64,000 bases of DNA, from positions 68,812,153 to 68,876,152 of the forward strand of contig NC_134081.1 in assembly GCF_000715075.1 (NCBI RefSeq). The letters run 5' to 3'. Below the pieces are notes generated by a model. That model was not told the DNA's origin. It made no database searches and worked only from the letters and a program-made list of their open reading frames with translations. Origin of the DNA: Nicotiana tabacum (Eukaryota > Streptophyta > Magnoliopsida > Solanales > Solanaceae). Both the position numbers and the translations under genes were made by a program. Shown one piece after another: positions 23,414 to 34,565 of the stretch (position 1 is the stretch's first letter; every line of letters begins with the position of its first letter).

Positions 23414-24441
23414 GCATTGCGCGATAGGTCAATTAACAAGTGCAAAACCCAAGGCAAGTCAATGCAATGGAAGGGGTAAATATGATGGTAAATAAACAGA
23501 GAACAAAGGGTCCACAAGTGCAACAAAGAGTGGGCAATTTTATGCAAGAAGATAGTGGGTTTGATCAAGATGACTCTTATAATGACCAAGAACAAAAGTT
23601 CCAATATATGAACAACTTTTAAGGGCAAATAAACAACTTCCAAGGCCCAAGCCAACAACAATGGCGACCTCAAAACAATCAAGGAAATTGGAATTCTCAC
23701 AACCAAGATAATTGGAGTGGTGGAAACAATCAAGGCAATTGGAATAAAAATAACAATCAAGGAAATTGGAGTGGTGGCAATAATCAAGGGAGTTGGCATA
23801 ATAACAATAACCAAGGCAATTTAGGAGGTAACAATCAAGGCAATTGGGGGTCGGGTTATCAAAGACCCCCGATGTATCAACAACCCAGCAACCCGTCTCT
23901 TTATTCTTCCTATGGTCCTACTTCTTCCTACAATGAAATGGGACATATTGAGAACATGTTCAAGAAAATTATGGAGAATAATGCCGATTCTGATACCCAA
24001 CTTGCCTCACACAACACATCGATCTGCAACTTAGAAGTTCAAATGGGGCAAATCTCTCAAGCTCTAAATTCTCGTCCTAAGGGGTCACTACCAAGTGACA
24101 TGGTGGTGAACCCAAAAGGTAGGAACAACACGGGACATGACATGTCCGTTACTACAAGAAGTGATAAAGGTGGGAATGCACCCACCTCAAGTCAAAGGCA
24201 ACTTGTGGATGATGAGCAAGTGGTACAAGAAGAAGAGACCCATAGCAATGTGATGCAATCAAATGATGAAGTTCGTATTGATATTGATGACAATATGGAA
24301 GAGACTCTAGAGGAAGTGAACCCATCTAGGGATCACGTTATTGACATACCAGAACCGGTAGTGCAAAAGGCTAAGGCACCATTGCCAAAGCCTCCTCCTC
24401 CATATCCTCAAAAGCTTGCCAAGCAAAATGGAGAGAATTAA
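23414..24441 (+). pseudogene. B3 gag, C-terminal part
   Basis: Gag packages the element RNA. Only the C-terminal part remains, in one frame: NPRQVNAMEGV, stop at 23620-23622, then a repeat of QGNW units (six or so between about 23640 and 23860; Asn/Gln/Gly/Trp-rich), then YQRPPMYQQ, an ENMFKKIMENN helix and an acidic segment before PLPKPPPPYPQKL. A TAA at 24439-24441 ends it where the frame would continue into protease. No CCHC knuckle is seen. The antisense 180-residue hydrophobic frame over the QGNW repeat is a shadow. Confidence 0.8.
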
Positions 24442-27400
24442 TTCAAAAATTTCATTGACATGATGAAGAGTCTCTCGATCAATGTGCCATTAGTTGAAGC
24501 TTTGGAACAAATGCCCAGTTATGCAAAGTTTATGAAGGATTTGGTGACAAGGAAATGGTCGATGAATTTTGAAACTATCAAAGTCACTCATCAAGTGAGT
24601 GCAATTGTGCATTCAATGGCTCCTAAATTGGAAGGTCCCGGTGCTTTCACATTCCCTTGTACCATTGGAAGTGCCGAGTTTGTTAAAGCTCTTTGTGATT
24701 TTGGGGCAAGTATCAATTTTTTTTTCCTACTCGGTTTTCAAGACTTTGGGAATTGGGCAACCAAAACCCACATCTATGAAATTACAAATGGCCGATCGCA
24801 CCATGAAGAGGCCATTGGGAGTGATTGAAGATGTATTGGTTCGTGTTGATAAATTCATTCTTCCGGCAGATTTTATCATTCTTGATTGTGAAGTGGACTA
24901 TGAGGTGCTGATTATTCTTGGAAGACCTTTCCTTGCTATGGGGAAGGCTCTTGTTGATGTGGAAGCCGAAGAACTCACTTTCTGGGTGGGTGATGAAAAG
25001 GTGGTGTTCCACATGTGCAAATCTATGCGGTAACCAAATAGAAATGAAGTGTGTTCTTTTGTGGACTTGGTGATCGATGTGATTGTTGATGACACAAGTG
25101 CCACGATTAATGTGGGTGATATGTTGGAGACCGTCTTGCTCAAATTTGATAATGTCGCGATGGATTGCTTCATGGAATATGTGAATTCTTTGCAAAGAAT
25201 GGGATCGTACAACTATGCAACTCGAAAACTATCCTGGGATCTTGAAAATAGGAAAACTCCTCCTACAAAGCCTTCAATTGAAGAGCCGCCGACCTTGGAG
25301 TTGAAGCCATTGCCTCCACATCTTCGGTATGAATTTCTTGGCCCTTGTTCTACTCTACCGATTATGTTTTCCTCTTGTTTGACTAACGTGCAAGTTGACT
25401 CTACATTGGTAGTGCTACATAAGAGGAAGAAGGCTATTAGATGGACATTGGAGGATATTCAGGGAATAAGCCCCGCATTTTACATGCACAAGATCAATTT
25501 GGAGGAAGACTCCAAACCATCTATTGAACATCAAATGAGACTCAATGATGCTATGCAAGAAGTAATCAAAAAGGAGATTATCAAGTGGTTGGATGTCGGG
25601 GTTGTCTACCCCATTTCCGATAGTTTGTGGACTTCTCCGGTGCAATGTATCCCAAAGAAGGGCGGCATGACGGTGGTCAACAATGATAAGAATGAGTTGA
25701 TTCCCACAATAATGGTGACCGGGTAGAGAGTGTGTATGGGCTATCGCAAGCTCAACAAAGTCACAAGGAAGGATCATTTTTCACTTCCCTTCCTTGACCA
25801 AATGCTTGATAGGTTGGCCGGTCGTGCTTTCTATTAGTTTCTAGATGGATATTCGGGCTACAACCAAATCCTTATTGCTCCAGAAGATCAATAGAAGACA
25901 ACTTTTACATGTCCTTATGGTACGTTTGCTTTCAAGAGGATGCCATTTGGGTTATGTAAAGCACCAACGACTTTTCAAAGGTGTATGATGGCGATCATCA
26001 CGGACATGATATAGGAATACCTTGAAGTATTCATGGATGACTTCTCGGTGGTTGGGGATTCCTTTGATTATTGCTTAGAAAATTTGGATAAAGTATTGGC
26101 AAAATGTGAAGAAATGAATTTGGTGCTAAGTTGGGAGAAGTGTCATTTCATGGTCGAGGAAGGCATTTTCCTTGGCCACAAGATCTCTAAGGATGGCATT
26201 GAAGTCAACAAGGCAAAGATTGAGGTGATTTCTAAACTTCCACCCCCAACTTCGGTGAAAGGCGTGCGGAGTTTCTTAGGCCACGCGGGGTTTTACCGGC
26301 GTTTCATCATGGATTTCTCAAAAGTGGTAAACCCGTTGTGCAAGCTTTTAGAGAAATATGCCAAGTTTCATTTCAATGATGAATGCATGAGAGCCTTTGA
26401 ATTGTTAAAGTTCAAGTTGACAACCACTCCCATTATTACCTATCCTAATTGGAGTATCCCTTTTGAGCTCATGTGCGATGCTAGTGACGTAGCGGTTAGA
26501 GCTATTTTGGGGCAACACATCAACAAGATTTTTCATTTGTTTTACTATGCTAGTAAGACCGTGAATGGTGACCAAGTCAACTACACCATTACAGAGAAAG
26601 AGCTCTTTGCCATTGTGTTCGCAATTGAGAAGTTCTGCCCATACTTAATGGGTGCGAAAGTTATTGTCCACACGGATCATGCAACACTTCGGTATCTTAT
26701 GAGCAAGAAAGATTCCAAAGCTCGGTTGATGAGATGGGTGCTATTGTTGCAAGAGTTTGATATTGACATCCAAGATCGAAAAGGGATTGAAAATCAAGTG
26801 GAGGACCACTTGTCTCGTTTGGAGGAGGAGGGGAGGCCGCATGATGGCCTTGAAATCAATGACTCCTTCCCCGATGAACAACTCTTGGTTATTTTAATGA
26901 AAGAGGTGCCATGGTTCGCGGATCTAGCAAATTTCCTTGCGTGTGGGATGAGCCACACCTTTTCCTTGCATGTGGGATGAACCAAACCTTTGGGATGAGC
27001 CAAACCAAAGGAAGAAGCTCAAATGGGATTGTCAAGATTATTATTGGGATGAGCCATACCTTTTCCGGATTTGTACGGGTGGGGTAATTAGAAGATGCGT
27101 ACAGGAAGAAGAGCAAAGTGATATTCTTGGAGCTTGTCATTCTTCGCCATATGGTGATCACCATGGTGGAGAAAGAACGACGTCCAAAGTGATAAGTTGC
27201 GGTTTTTATTGGCCCACTCTTTTCAAGGATACAAGTGATTTAGCAAAAAGATGTGATGAATGCCAAAGTGCCGGTGGAATCTCGAAGAAGAATGAAATGC
27301 TTCTCACTACTATTTTACAAATTGATATCTTTGATGTGTAGGGTATTGACTTCATGGGTCCTTTTGTGAGTTTTTGTGGAAACACCTACATCTTGGTCGT

Positions 27401-28220
27401 GGTTGATTATGTATCTAAATGGGTTGGGGTTATTTCTCTACCCAACAATGAAATGAGATGTGTGGTGGAATTCTTGAAGAAGAATATTTTCACAAGGTTT
27501 GGTACTCCGCGGGCTATCATAAACGATGGGGGGTCGCATTTTTGCTACAAGGCTTTTGACACTTTACTTATCAAGTATGGTGTTACTCATAAAGTTACGA
27601 CTCCCTATCATCCATAAGCTAGCGGTCAAATGGAAGTCTCTAACCGGGAGATAAAGAGTATCTTGTCCAAAACAGTGAATACTAACCGGACGGATTGGTC
27701 CAAGAAGCTCGATGATGCATTATGGGCTTATCGGACGGCTTACAAAACACCTATCGGAATGTCTCCATACCGGTTGGTGTTCGGAAAAGCTTGTCATCTT
27801 CCGGTGGAACTTGAGCACAAAGCCATGTGGGCTCTAAAGAAGTTGAATCTTGATTGGGATGGAGCCGCTAATTTAAAGGTTGCACATTTGAATGAATTGG
27901 ATGAGTTCTGATACCATGCCTATCCAAGTTCGTCCTTGTACAAAGAAAGGATGAAATATCTGTATGACAAATACATTTGGAACAAAGAGTTCAAAGTTGG
28001 TGATCTTGTTCTGTTGTTCAACTCGAGGTTGAGGATATTTCCCGGAAAGCTAAAGTCTAAATGGAGTGGCCCCTTCGAAATTGCGGGTGTGATGCCTTTT
28101 GGTGCATTGGACTTGAAGAACAAAAACAATGAGGTATTCCGAGTCAATGGCCACCGGGTGAAGCGGTATTTGGGAAAGGTTGGTGATGGCCACGTCGTGG
28201 CGATGATTCATTTCAATTGA
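24442..28220 (+). pseudogene. B3 pol: protease, RT, RNase H, integrase (multiply broken)
   Basis: Protease motif LCDFGAS at about 24693 (usual third residue Leu), then a shift in a T-run at 24718-24726. RT from about 25400, catalytic FMDDF at 26030-26044. RNase H with CDAS (26473), EKELFA and HTDH. Integrase zinc region (H, H, CDECQ; 27140-27270), core with GIDFMG (27342), INDGG and MEVSNRE, C-terminal domain to 28220. Stops lie at 25031, 25724, 25837, 25891, 26011, 27339, 27615 and 27909 and a shift near 26980. Several are Trp-to-TAG, Gln-to-TAA or Arg-to-TGA type changes, as expected from deamination of methylated cytosine. The Athila assignment rests on gag, primer site and the third ORF. 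Confidence 0.88.
26935..27065 (+). repeat. TGGGATGARCCA micro-repeat inside B3 pol
   Basis: Four copies of TGTGGGATGAGCCACACC-type units within about 120 bases, between RNase H and the integrase zinc region. The last copy (27046) encodes the family's own YYWDEPYLF; the earlier ones replace sequence before NQRKKLK. The reading frame changes here. Confidence 0.75.
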
Positions 28221-28404
28221 TGGCAATCTGCGTCATGTCGCGACGTTAAATCAGGCGCTTCTTGAGAGGCAACCCATGTTTCTTTTTCTTTTCTTCTTTT
28301 GTAGTTAGGTATTATTATTGTGCTAACTGGATTTGAAGTGTGTTGCAGGGATGAGTATACTTTACAGGAATTGTGCCTAGAATTTTGGTTAAGTGTGGGA
28401 AGAT

Positions 28405-28695
28405 CTGCGGACCACAATTGTATTGTGCAGACTGCACAATAAAGGTTGCTGCAGTAAAAGGTACTCTGCGGCAGCACAATTGCATTGCGGACCGTACGAG
28501 TTAAAGGTGGAAAATAAAAACTCTCTGAAGTTGGTCCGTCAGGAAAATGGCCAATCTACGTTCGCAAGAAAAAAATATGCGGTCTGCAACAGAATCTGCA
28601 GCCGCACAACAAATTATGCGGACCGCAAAATATCAGGGCAACTGGGCCCTCAGGTAACAGAGTGCGGATCGCAATTGGAATTTTGCAGCCGCACT
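28405..28695. repeat. GC-palindrome array 1, inter-ORF
   Basis: Cores such as TGCGGACCACAATTG, TGCGGCAGCACAATTG, TGCGGACCGTACG, TGCAGCCGCACAAC, TGCGGACCGCAAAA and TGCGGATCGCAATTG. Same words and spacing as in the LTRs of B1-B3. Confidence 0.8.
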
Positions 28696-28727
28696 CACGT
28701 CTCTTTCCCTTGGCAGAAATCGTAGAG

Positions 28728-28736
28728 TATAAATAG
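28728..28736 (+). promoter_or_regulatory. TATA box upstream of B3 third ORF
   Basis: TATAAATAG followed by ACGAG, 30-odd bases after array 1. CT-rich sequence (TTCTCTTTTTTCACTCTC) follows at 28754, as at many plant transcription starts. Confidence 0.55.
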
Positions 28737-29109
28737 ACGAGCTAAGGCATTGTTCTCTTTTTTCACTCTCTGAGCACAAATTGCACCAAATTAAAATTTC
28801 TTGTTAAATTGTATGCCTACACGCCTAGCCACTGTTGATCACTCATCTCTTACACTTATTAACATCTGGTATGATTCATCATCTTGATTAATTTCTTTTA
28901 AGTTTTAGATTTTTAGTAAAAATTTAGACCATTTGTCTGTTGAATCTATTTGAACAACCATGTGGGGTAAATATGTAGTGGGTAGACCGGAAAATGCTCT
29001 AAGGAGAATGGGTAAATAGATTTTCATGCTTGGATGTTTTTTCCATGTCAAAATTGTGCAAAATATTTTCAAGCCCTAAGTAAAATTGACCGTCTGTTCA
29101 TAATTGTTA

Positions 29110-29500
29110 GAATCTACGGCCACACAAGAAATTGTGCGGTCCGCAAAAGTTAAAGACTAGGGCACCTTAGTAAGGCATGATTCTGTGTCCGCAATGAAAA
29201 ATGTGCGAACCGAAAAAATTTCATTGCGGCCGCAGAGCAACTTATATCCTATGACCAAAGATTTATCAAAATTGGAGACTCTCAAGTGCGGCCACAAGAC
29301 AATTTTTGCGGACCGCAGAAAATGAATTGCGGCCGCAAAAAAGCCAATTGTCATTAGAGAGTTGGTATATTGGTGACGTTTGAATTGTGGTTGCAATAAG
29401 AATGTGCAGACCGCAATCCATTTCTGCGGCCGCACTGGAAAATTATGCAGGGCGCAATGCTCCTTCTGCGGCCGCAATGAAAATTCTGTGGACCGCAACT
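29110..29500. repeat. GC-palindrome array 2, inter-ORF
   Basis: Cores TGTGCGGTCCGCAAAA, TTGCGGCCGCAGAG, TTGCGGACCGCAGAAA, TTGCGGCCGCAAAA, CTGCGGCCGCACTGG and CTGCGGCCGCAATG with AT-rich spacers of 15-40 bases. It lies between the TATA box and the third ORF, so it would be in the transcribed leader. Confidence 0.8.
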
Positions 29501-29619
29501 CCCTACCCTACAAGCATGTTTATACTATGTTTTTCACTGTATCTTCTGGTGTAGCCTTGCATTTATTATGTGTCTGAACTTAGATTGCAACTAACAAACA
29601 CCTTTTCTTGGTACATAAA

Positions 29620-31551
29620 ATGGTTCGATCTAGAGGCCGAGGCGACACTTCAAAAGGAAGGGGTGACCCTTCTCAGGGACGAGGGAAGAGACCCTTACCT
29701 AGTGCCCAACAACTTCAAATCAGAAAGAAGAGAACAGCTAGCAGAGGGAGAGGTGCAGACCTCTCGGAAACCAGTTCTTTATGTCCCGTCTAAGGATGTA
29801 TCAGAGGGCAACTCAGCCTCGGTACATGAGCAGTCGGTCGTCCAATAAAGGCCACCAAGGAGATATCAGCTCAGGGATAAGCCGTTATCATCACATAGCA
29901 CTCTTCGAGGGTTCGGAGAGTGCCAGTCAGGCTTCTGAGCCTTCCACTACACTTGTCCCCCAGGCACCAGAGACATCAGTTCAAGACATCCCCAATGATG
30001 GCAGAGGGGGAGATACTACTGTTACCGGTCTCGAGAGGTCGAAGAAGAAAGAGGTGTGGGAGGACCAGTTTGTCAGTTTGGCTGCCTCCACCAGTTTCCA
30101 TCAATGGTGGTCAGTGAGGTCACTCACTCTTGAGCGGCAGTTTTAGTTAAAAGATCTCGAGCAGTATAACCCTGCAGTATTGAGACAGTTTTGAGAGCGC
30201 AAAGGGTGGGTGTGGTTTACCCAGAGCGTGGTGGATGCGAAGGAATACCTTGTCCGGAAATTCTATGCCAATGTGGCGCATATCAAGAAAGGGATAAATG
30301 TGACTAAAATGAGGAACCTGAAGGTGTGATTTGATCAGCACACATTGAACACTTACTTGGGTTTTGATGATGTCGAGCTCACAGAGTACTTAGAGAAATG
30401 TGCACTTGGGGAAGCAGCTCGTCCTTGGCTAGCTGAAATTCTAGCAGCTCCTGGGCCACCACCACCATGGATCACAACAGGGGTTTCTATTCATAGAAGT
30501 ACGTTGAGCTTTGGGGCACAGAGGTGGCAGACCTTTGTATGTAGCCGACTAGACCCAAGCCAAAATGAGATATATCTTTCTATCCCGCGGGCAGTTCTAC
30601 TGGCTTCCATCATGGTCGGGTACCCCATGAATGTGGGAGCCGTGATATCGGCTAATATCTATGTGGTCGCTCGGTAAGCTGACACATCCTACCCGTATCC
30701 CAACACTATTACAGAGTATCCTACGGATGCGAGGGTAGAACCGAGGGACTTTGATACGAAGGTGCGGGCGAAGAAGCCCTTCTCATGGTACTCATTGATG
30801 GATGCACCACCACAGGTTAGTCTGATGAGCCATCAGTGGTAGCTGCAGAGGCAATTGACATTCTATCCACTTCAGCCGAGCCTTCAGCTAGTTCCGCAGC
30901 TATGCCTCCACCATCACCTTCAGAGCCTATAGAAGTCCCTGTCATAGGTTCCACCGCGGCTTTGAAGCCGGTGTCGATTCCTACTGTTCCACCCCCTACG
31001 CTGCAAGTCTCCCAGACATTGGTGAGCCTCAACAACTGGATGTAAACCGCTACTGCAAAGCTGTCTGATTTATCCAGTATTGCTGCAGCATAGTCCTCTA
31101 TGCCGACACCTCAGATGCCCCCATCAATAGAAGACACTCTGAAGAATCTCCTAGATAACTAGAACACGATCATGGCTACATTGGTACAGCATGGGTCAGT
31201 GATCGAAGAGTTGGGAAAAGAAGTTAAGAAAATGAAACAATTACCATGCCTCCAAGAAGTCAGTGGACAAGCTCCGGAGACAGGTTACCAAGCTTGAGGT
31301 GGCCGGAGATATTCCATTTGATATGCTGATTGACCCACACTGTCCAGGCCCAGATCCTACAACACCTACAGCACCTATAATACCAACTGGCTAGTATGAG
31401 GAGCCAGACTTTGCTGTTGACACCGCTGAGGCAGTACGTCATATGTTCACCTCACCCAGTCACTCCCAGAGTTGAGGATAATGAGATCCAATTAGAGGAG
31501 ACTAAGGGTGGTGATCCTGCTGTGGACTCAGAGATGGCCATGGATCCATAG
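29620..31551 (+). pseudogene. Third (env-position) ORF of B3
   Basis: ATG at 29620 opens MVRSRGRGDTSKGRGD, a basic Arg/Gly-rich start like that of B2. After a shift near 29780 one frame carries GLERSKKKEVWEDQFVSL (30030), stop at 30144, then WFTQSVVDAKE, stop before FDQHTLNTYLGFDDVE (30328), GPPPPWITTG, SIPRAVLLASIM, stop at 30675, then the Pro/Ser/Thr-rich tail and QLEETKGGD before the end at 31549-31551. Same domain order as B1 and B2. Without membrane segments it is unlikely to be a true envelope protein. Expression could come from splicing or from the upstream LTR-like promoter region. Confidence 0.78.
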
Positions 31552-33107
31552 GGAATTTTTCTTCACTCTTACCTTTCTTTTACTCTATTTTATTAAGCAT
31601 TGGGGACAATGCTTATTTTAATTCGGGGGGTGGATGGCGTGAACCGAGTGACTCGTCCCAACGATGGATGGCGTGACAACCTTCTTAAGGGACCGAGTCC
31701 ATTTTTGGTATGTAGATAATAACAATATTAGTAATGAATAAAAAGACCTAATTAAGTCATCCTCGAAGAGTCAAACATGCTTCACTTGGTACCAACACAC
31801 TTAACTACGTGTTTATTGTTAGAAACAAGGTTTTTGAAAGAAATAGCTCTAATTAGTGACTTTGTGTCTCTTGTGTTGACTGAGGCAATCATCGAGTGCT
31901 TTAATCGAACCATAGTGATTTTCAATCTTGAATGTGGTCGTTTTGGGACCTCAACTCTATCCTCTTTAACCATACAGTTGCGTGAGGGGTGAGATTTTTT
32001 GTTGCTAGTCCAAGTACCCGTGTGAATAGTTTAGAACTTGCCCCGAATATTTTCAAGGCAAAATATTAAGTTTTGCTTGGCTTGAGAAGTGATTGTAGGC
32101 TTTCCTTGACCCGCTTAAATTTTCCACTGCCTACCAATGTTGTTATCCCTAGTCAACCCATTCGATCCTCGAGCCTTTTTCATTTGATAACCATGTTATA
32201 AGCCTTTACCCATTTTGTCGTGACCCTCTTTTGGCACCCGAGCTTTCCTAAACGCTCTTGTGAAATAATTAGCTAAAACGTAAGCTTGGGGGAGAGACGA
32301 GGAACTTGAAAGAGGTATCAAGGCACAAAAGAGAAAATAATTGATGAGAAGGAAAGGCAAGAAAACAAAAATAAAATGCAAAAGAAAGTGAATAAGTGGA
32401 AGAGTTAAAGGGATTCAAAGAAAGGTAATGATACAAAATATGGAGAAATCAAAAAGGGAGAAAATGAATGTCATGATCAAGAAAGAGTGATGTTAAGTCT
32501 CTCTAATTCCCCAAGGAAAAGAAAGTGCCTCAAAGAATTGGCAAAACATGAGCCGAGAACAAAAAAAATGGAGTTGAGTGCTTAAGGAAAGGTGAACCCA
32601 CTCAACTGTAGTGTATCCAACCTGAGTCCAAAAGCCTTCATTACATCTAGAAAAAGCCCTACTTGATTTCAAGCCGAGTAAGCTTACATTAGTGGCAATC
32701 TACATGAAGGGCAAACCTATGGTACTTGAAGCCGTACTTGCGACATTCTCTTGAGAGAGATGAGTGAACTTTTCACAAATCTTTGGATTAAGTGCTAAAA
32801 TTCTTAAGTGAGCTAGTCAAGCGGAGAGTAGAGGAGGCGTTTGGGATCAATAATAGCCTACATGAGAGAGCGAGCTTCCTTGATGAATAAAGTCAACTCT
32901 TGATGCTCAAGTGTCACATTAGAACTATATGTGCATAAACTTTTAACTTGTCGCCTTGTTAATAATACATAAGCAGTGTGGGTAATTGTTGGTCCCAATT
33001 GATGTGTGAATGGCTCACCTTTGACTGGCTGAAATGACCCTTAACTTGTGGAGGTGGAAAATATTTTGTTTGCTTGATAACAAGCAAAAACTTAAGTTCG
33101 GGGGAGT
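31552..33107 (+). other. 3' untranslated region and polypurine tract of B3
   Basis: Non-coding, homologous to B1 and B2. A purine tract TTCGGGGGGTGG at 31622-31633 sits near its start, and the priming tract AAGTTCGGGGGAGT at 33094-33107 ends it. Short frames (31777-31992 and antisense) are not genes. Confidence 0.75.
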
Positions 33108-33299
33108 TAATAAGTGAGGATTTTGACTATTTATTAGCGCCTTTTAGCTTTTATTTTAGTCTAAAAGTATTGAATTGTGTTCCCAAAACTAATGAAATGT
33201 GCAAAATTTCATGAATGTTAGAAGTTGGACTCCCGAGATGAAATCCAACTCAAAGAGGAGTAGTCCGAGCACAAGGCAACAACAGGGCATAGAAGCATA

Positions 33300-33770
33300 C
33301 AAAGTACGGTCCGCAGAAGGAATTATGCGACCGTAGAAGAAATTGCGGTCCGCAGAATTCCATCTGCGGCCGCAAAAGATATTGCGGTCCACAGAAGATA
33401 ATGCGGTCCGCAGAATTCCATCTGTGGCCGCAAATAATGAAGGAAATCCCAACAGACTATCTAGCAAACTACGGACCGCACAGGAATTGTGCGGCCACAA
33501 AAGAAGAGCTTGAGATCAACTTCAGAGGATGTGCAAATATCCAAGTTCCAAGTCCTTCAGAATTGCAGACCACACAAGAATTGTGCGGCCACAGAAATGA
33601 TGATGTGGACCGCAGAAAACCAGGTTGCGGCCGCAATGTTAAATCTGCGGACCGCAGGAATATTGCCTCGCGGCCGCAGTTCAGAATTGTGCGGCCGCAG
33701 AATCACATCTCCTGCAAGATGAAGAATTTTGCGGACTGCACATGGAATTGTGCGGCCGCAGAACCTCCCG
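33300..33770. repeat. GC-palindrome array in B3 LTR
   Basis: About fifteen cores: TTGCGGTCCGCAGAATT, CTGCGGCCGCAAAAG, ATGCGGTCCGCAG, TTGCGGCCGCAATG, CTGCGGACCGCAGG, TCGCGGCCGCAG and so on. Frames on both strands (144, 103, 77 and 73 residues) are by-products of the repeat. Confidence 0.85.
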
Positions 33771-33802
33771 AAGGGCATTTTTGTTTGAAATTTCCATCCT
33801 TG

Positions 33803-33811
33803 TATAAAAAG
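33803..33811 (+). promoter_or_regulatory. TATA box of B3 LTR
   Basis: TATAAAAAG followed by ACGAG, about 35 bases after the last palindrome. Confidence 0.6.
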
Positions 33812-34565
33812 ACGAGTTACACAAAATTAGGTTAATGTTTTACATCAGCAAGTCCTATAGCCATTTTTCTTTGCCTATTTTTGGAAGTTTTCTATAGTTT
33901 GGAGTATTTTACTATAGATTTTATCATTTTAACTTTACAATATGAGTTTAATTAGTATTTCTTCTTCTATTTGTTCAATTTCAAGCATGAGTAGCTAGAT
34001 TTTTACTAGGGTGGGACCCAACCCTAGTGTGTAAACCTTATGGGTATCTAATTTAGTGCTTGTTTAAGATTGGGTGTTTATTATTTAGCCTTGTTCATGC
34101 TTTAATTTCTGTAATTAATGGTTGTAAACATTAGTTCATGCCTATTTGACTTAGTCTCTACTTGAGAAAGAGAAACTTAGTCTAGAAAACTTGGCTAACA
34201 AGAAATTAGGTCAATTGAGAGATTGATTAACCCAATTAAAGGGTTCAACCGAGAGATAGTAATAACCCGACTTGACTTTTCATCAACCGTTTTGTGTGAT
34301 ACCCATTTGGACTCTAGAAAGCCAAATTGGGCAAAAACACTCCTTGATCGAGAGGTATTGAGTGGGTAATTGAGAGTTGATAGCTATAATACACCCCGAT
34401 CAACAAAACAAACATTAAGGTTTATATCCCATTAGGCTAACACCTAGAAGATTTTCATATCCTTAGGCTTTTTATAAACTTGAAAAACAACAAAAACAAT
34501 TATCCTAGTCTTGCTTCTTTACTTTGTAATCTCTTTAGCTTTAAAATAGAAATAGCATCTAGAGG

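Larger units (their letters stand above)
28221..29619 (+). promoter_or_regulatory. B3 inter-ORF region: LTR-like palindrome arrays and TATA box
   Basis: This 1.4-kb gap between pol and the third ORF has no gene. It holds one array of GCGGACCGC / GCAGCCGC palindromes at 28405-28695, then TATAAATAG at 28728-28736, then a second array at 29110-29500. In the 3' LTR the array (33300-33770) is also followed by a TATA box, and both TATA boxes continue into AGACGAG (TATAAATAGACGAG here, TATAAAAAGACGAG at 33803). The third ORF starts about 890 bases downstream of this TATA. It reads as a second copy of the LTR promoter placed to drive the third ORF; this function is inference. Confidence 0.6.
23326..34562 (+). 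mobile_element. Athila-like element B3, near full length, lacking 5' LTR
   Basis: Plus-strand order: primer site (23328), end of gag (23414-24441), protease-RT-RNase H-integrase (24442-28220), inter-ORF region (28221-29619), third ORF (29620-31551), 3' untranslated region, polypurine tract, 3' LTR (33108-34562, its end missing). The 5' LTR and the first part of gag are deleted. On the right the LTR runs into the pol of Tat element E with no target duplication. Every ORF carries stops or shifts. Confidence 0.85.
33108..34562 (+). repeat. 3' LTR of B3, end missing
   Basis: Starts TAATAAGTGAGG (homologous to TGATAAGTGGGG). Array of palindromes 33300-33770, TATA box 33803-33811, then sequence parallel to B1 and B2 (CTTATGGGTATC, AACTTGAAAAACAAC). 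About 200 bases of LTR end seen in B2, including GCGGTCGA, are lost where Tat element E begins. Confidence 0.78.

Noticed and set aside
23272..23814. 180-residue hydrophobic frame on the minus strand, looks like a membrane protein
   Set aside because: Antisense shadow of the QGNW repeat of B3 gag; the Ile/Leu-rich pattern comes from the reverse of AAT/CAA codons.
33189..33835. Open frames of 144 and 103 residues in the B3 LTR
   Set aside because: Produced by the palindrome array; same type of frame occurs in the other arrays on both strands, without protein family features.
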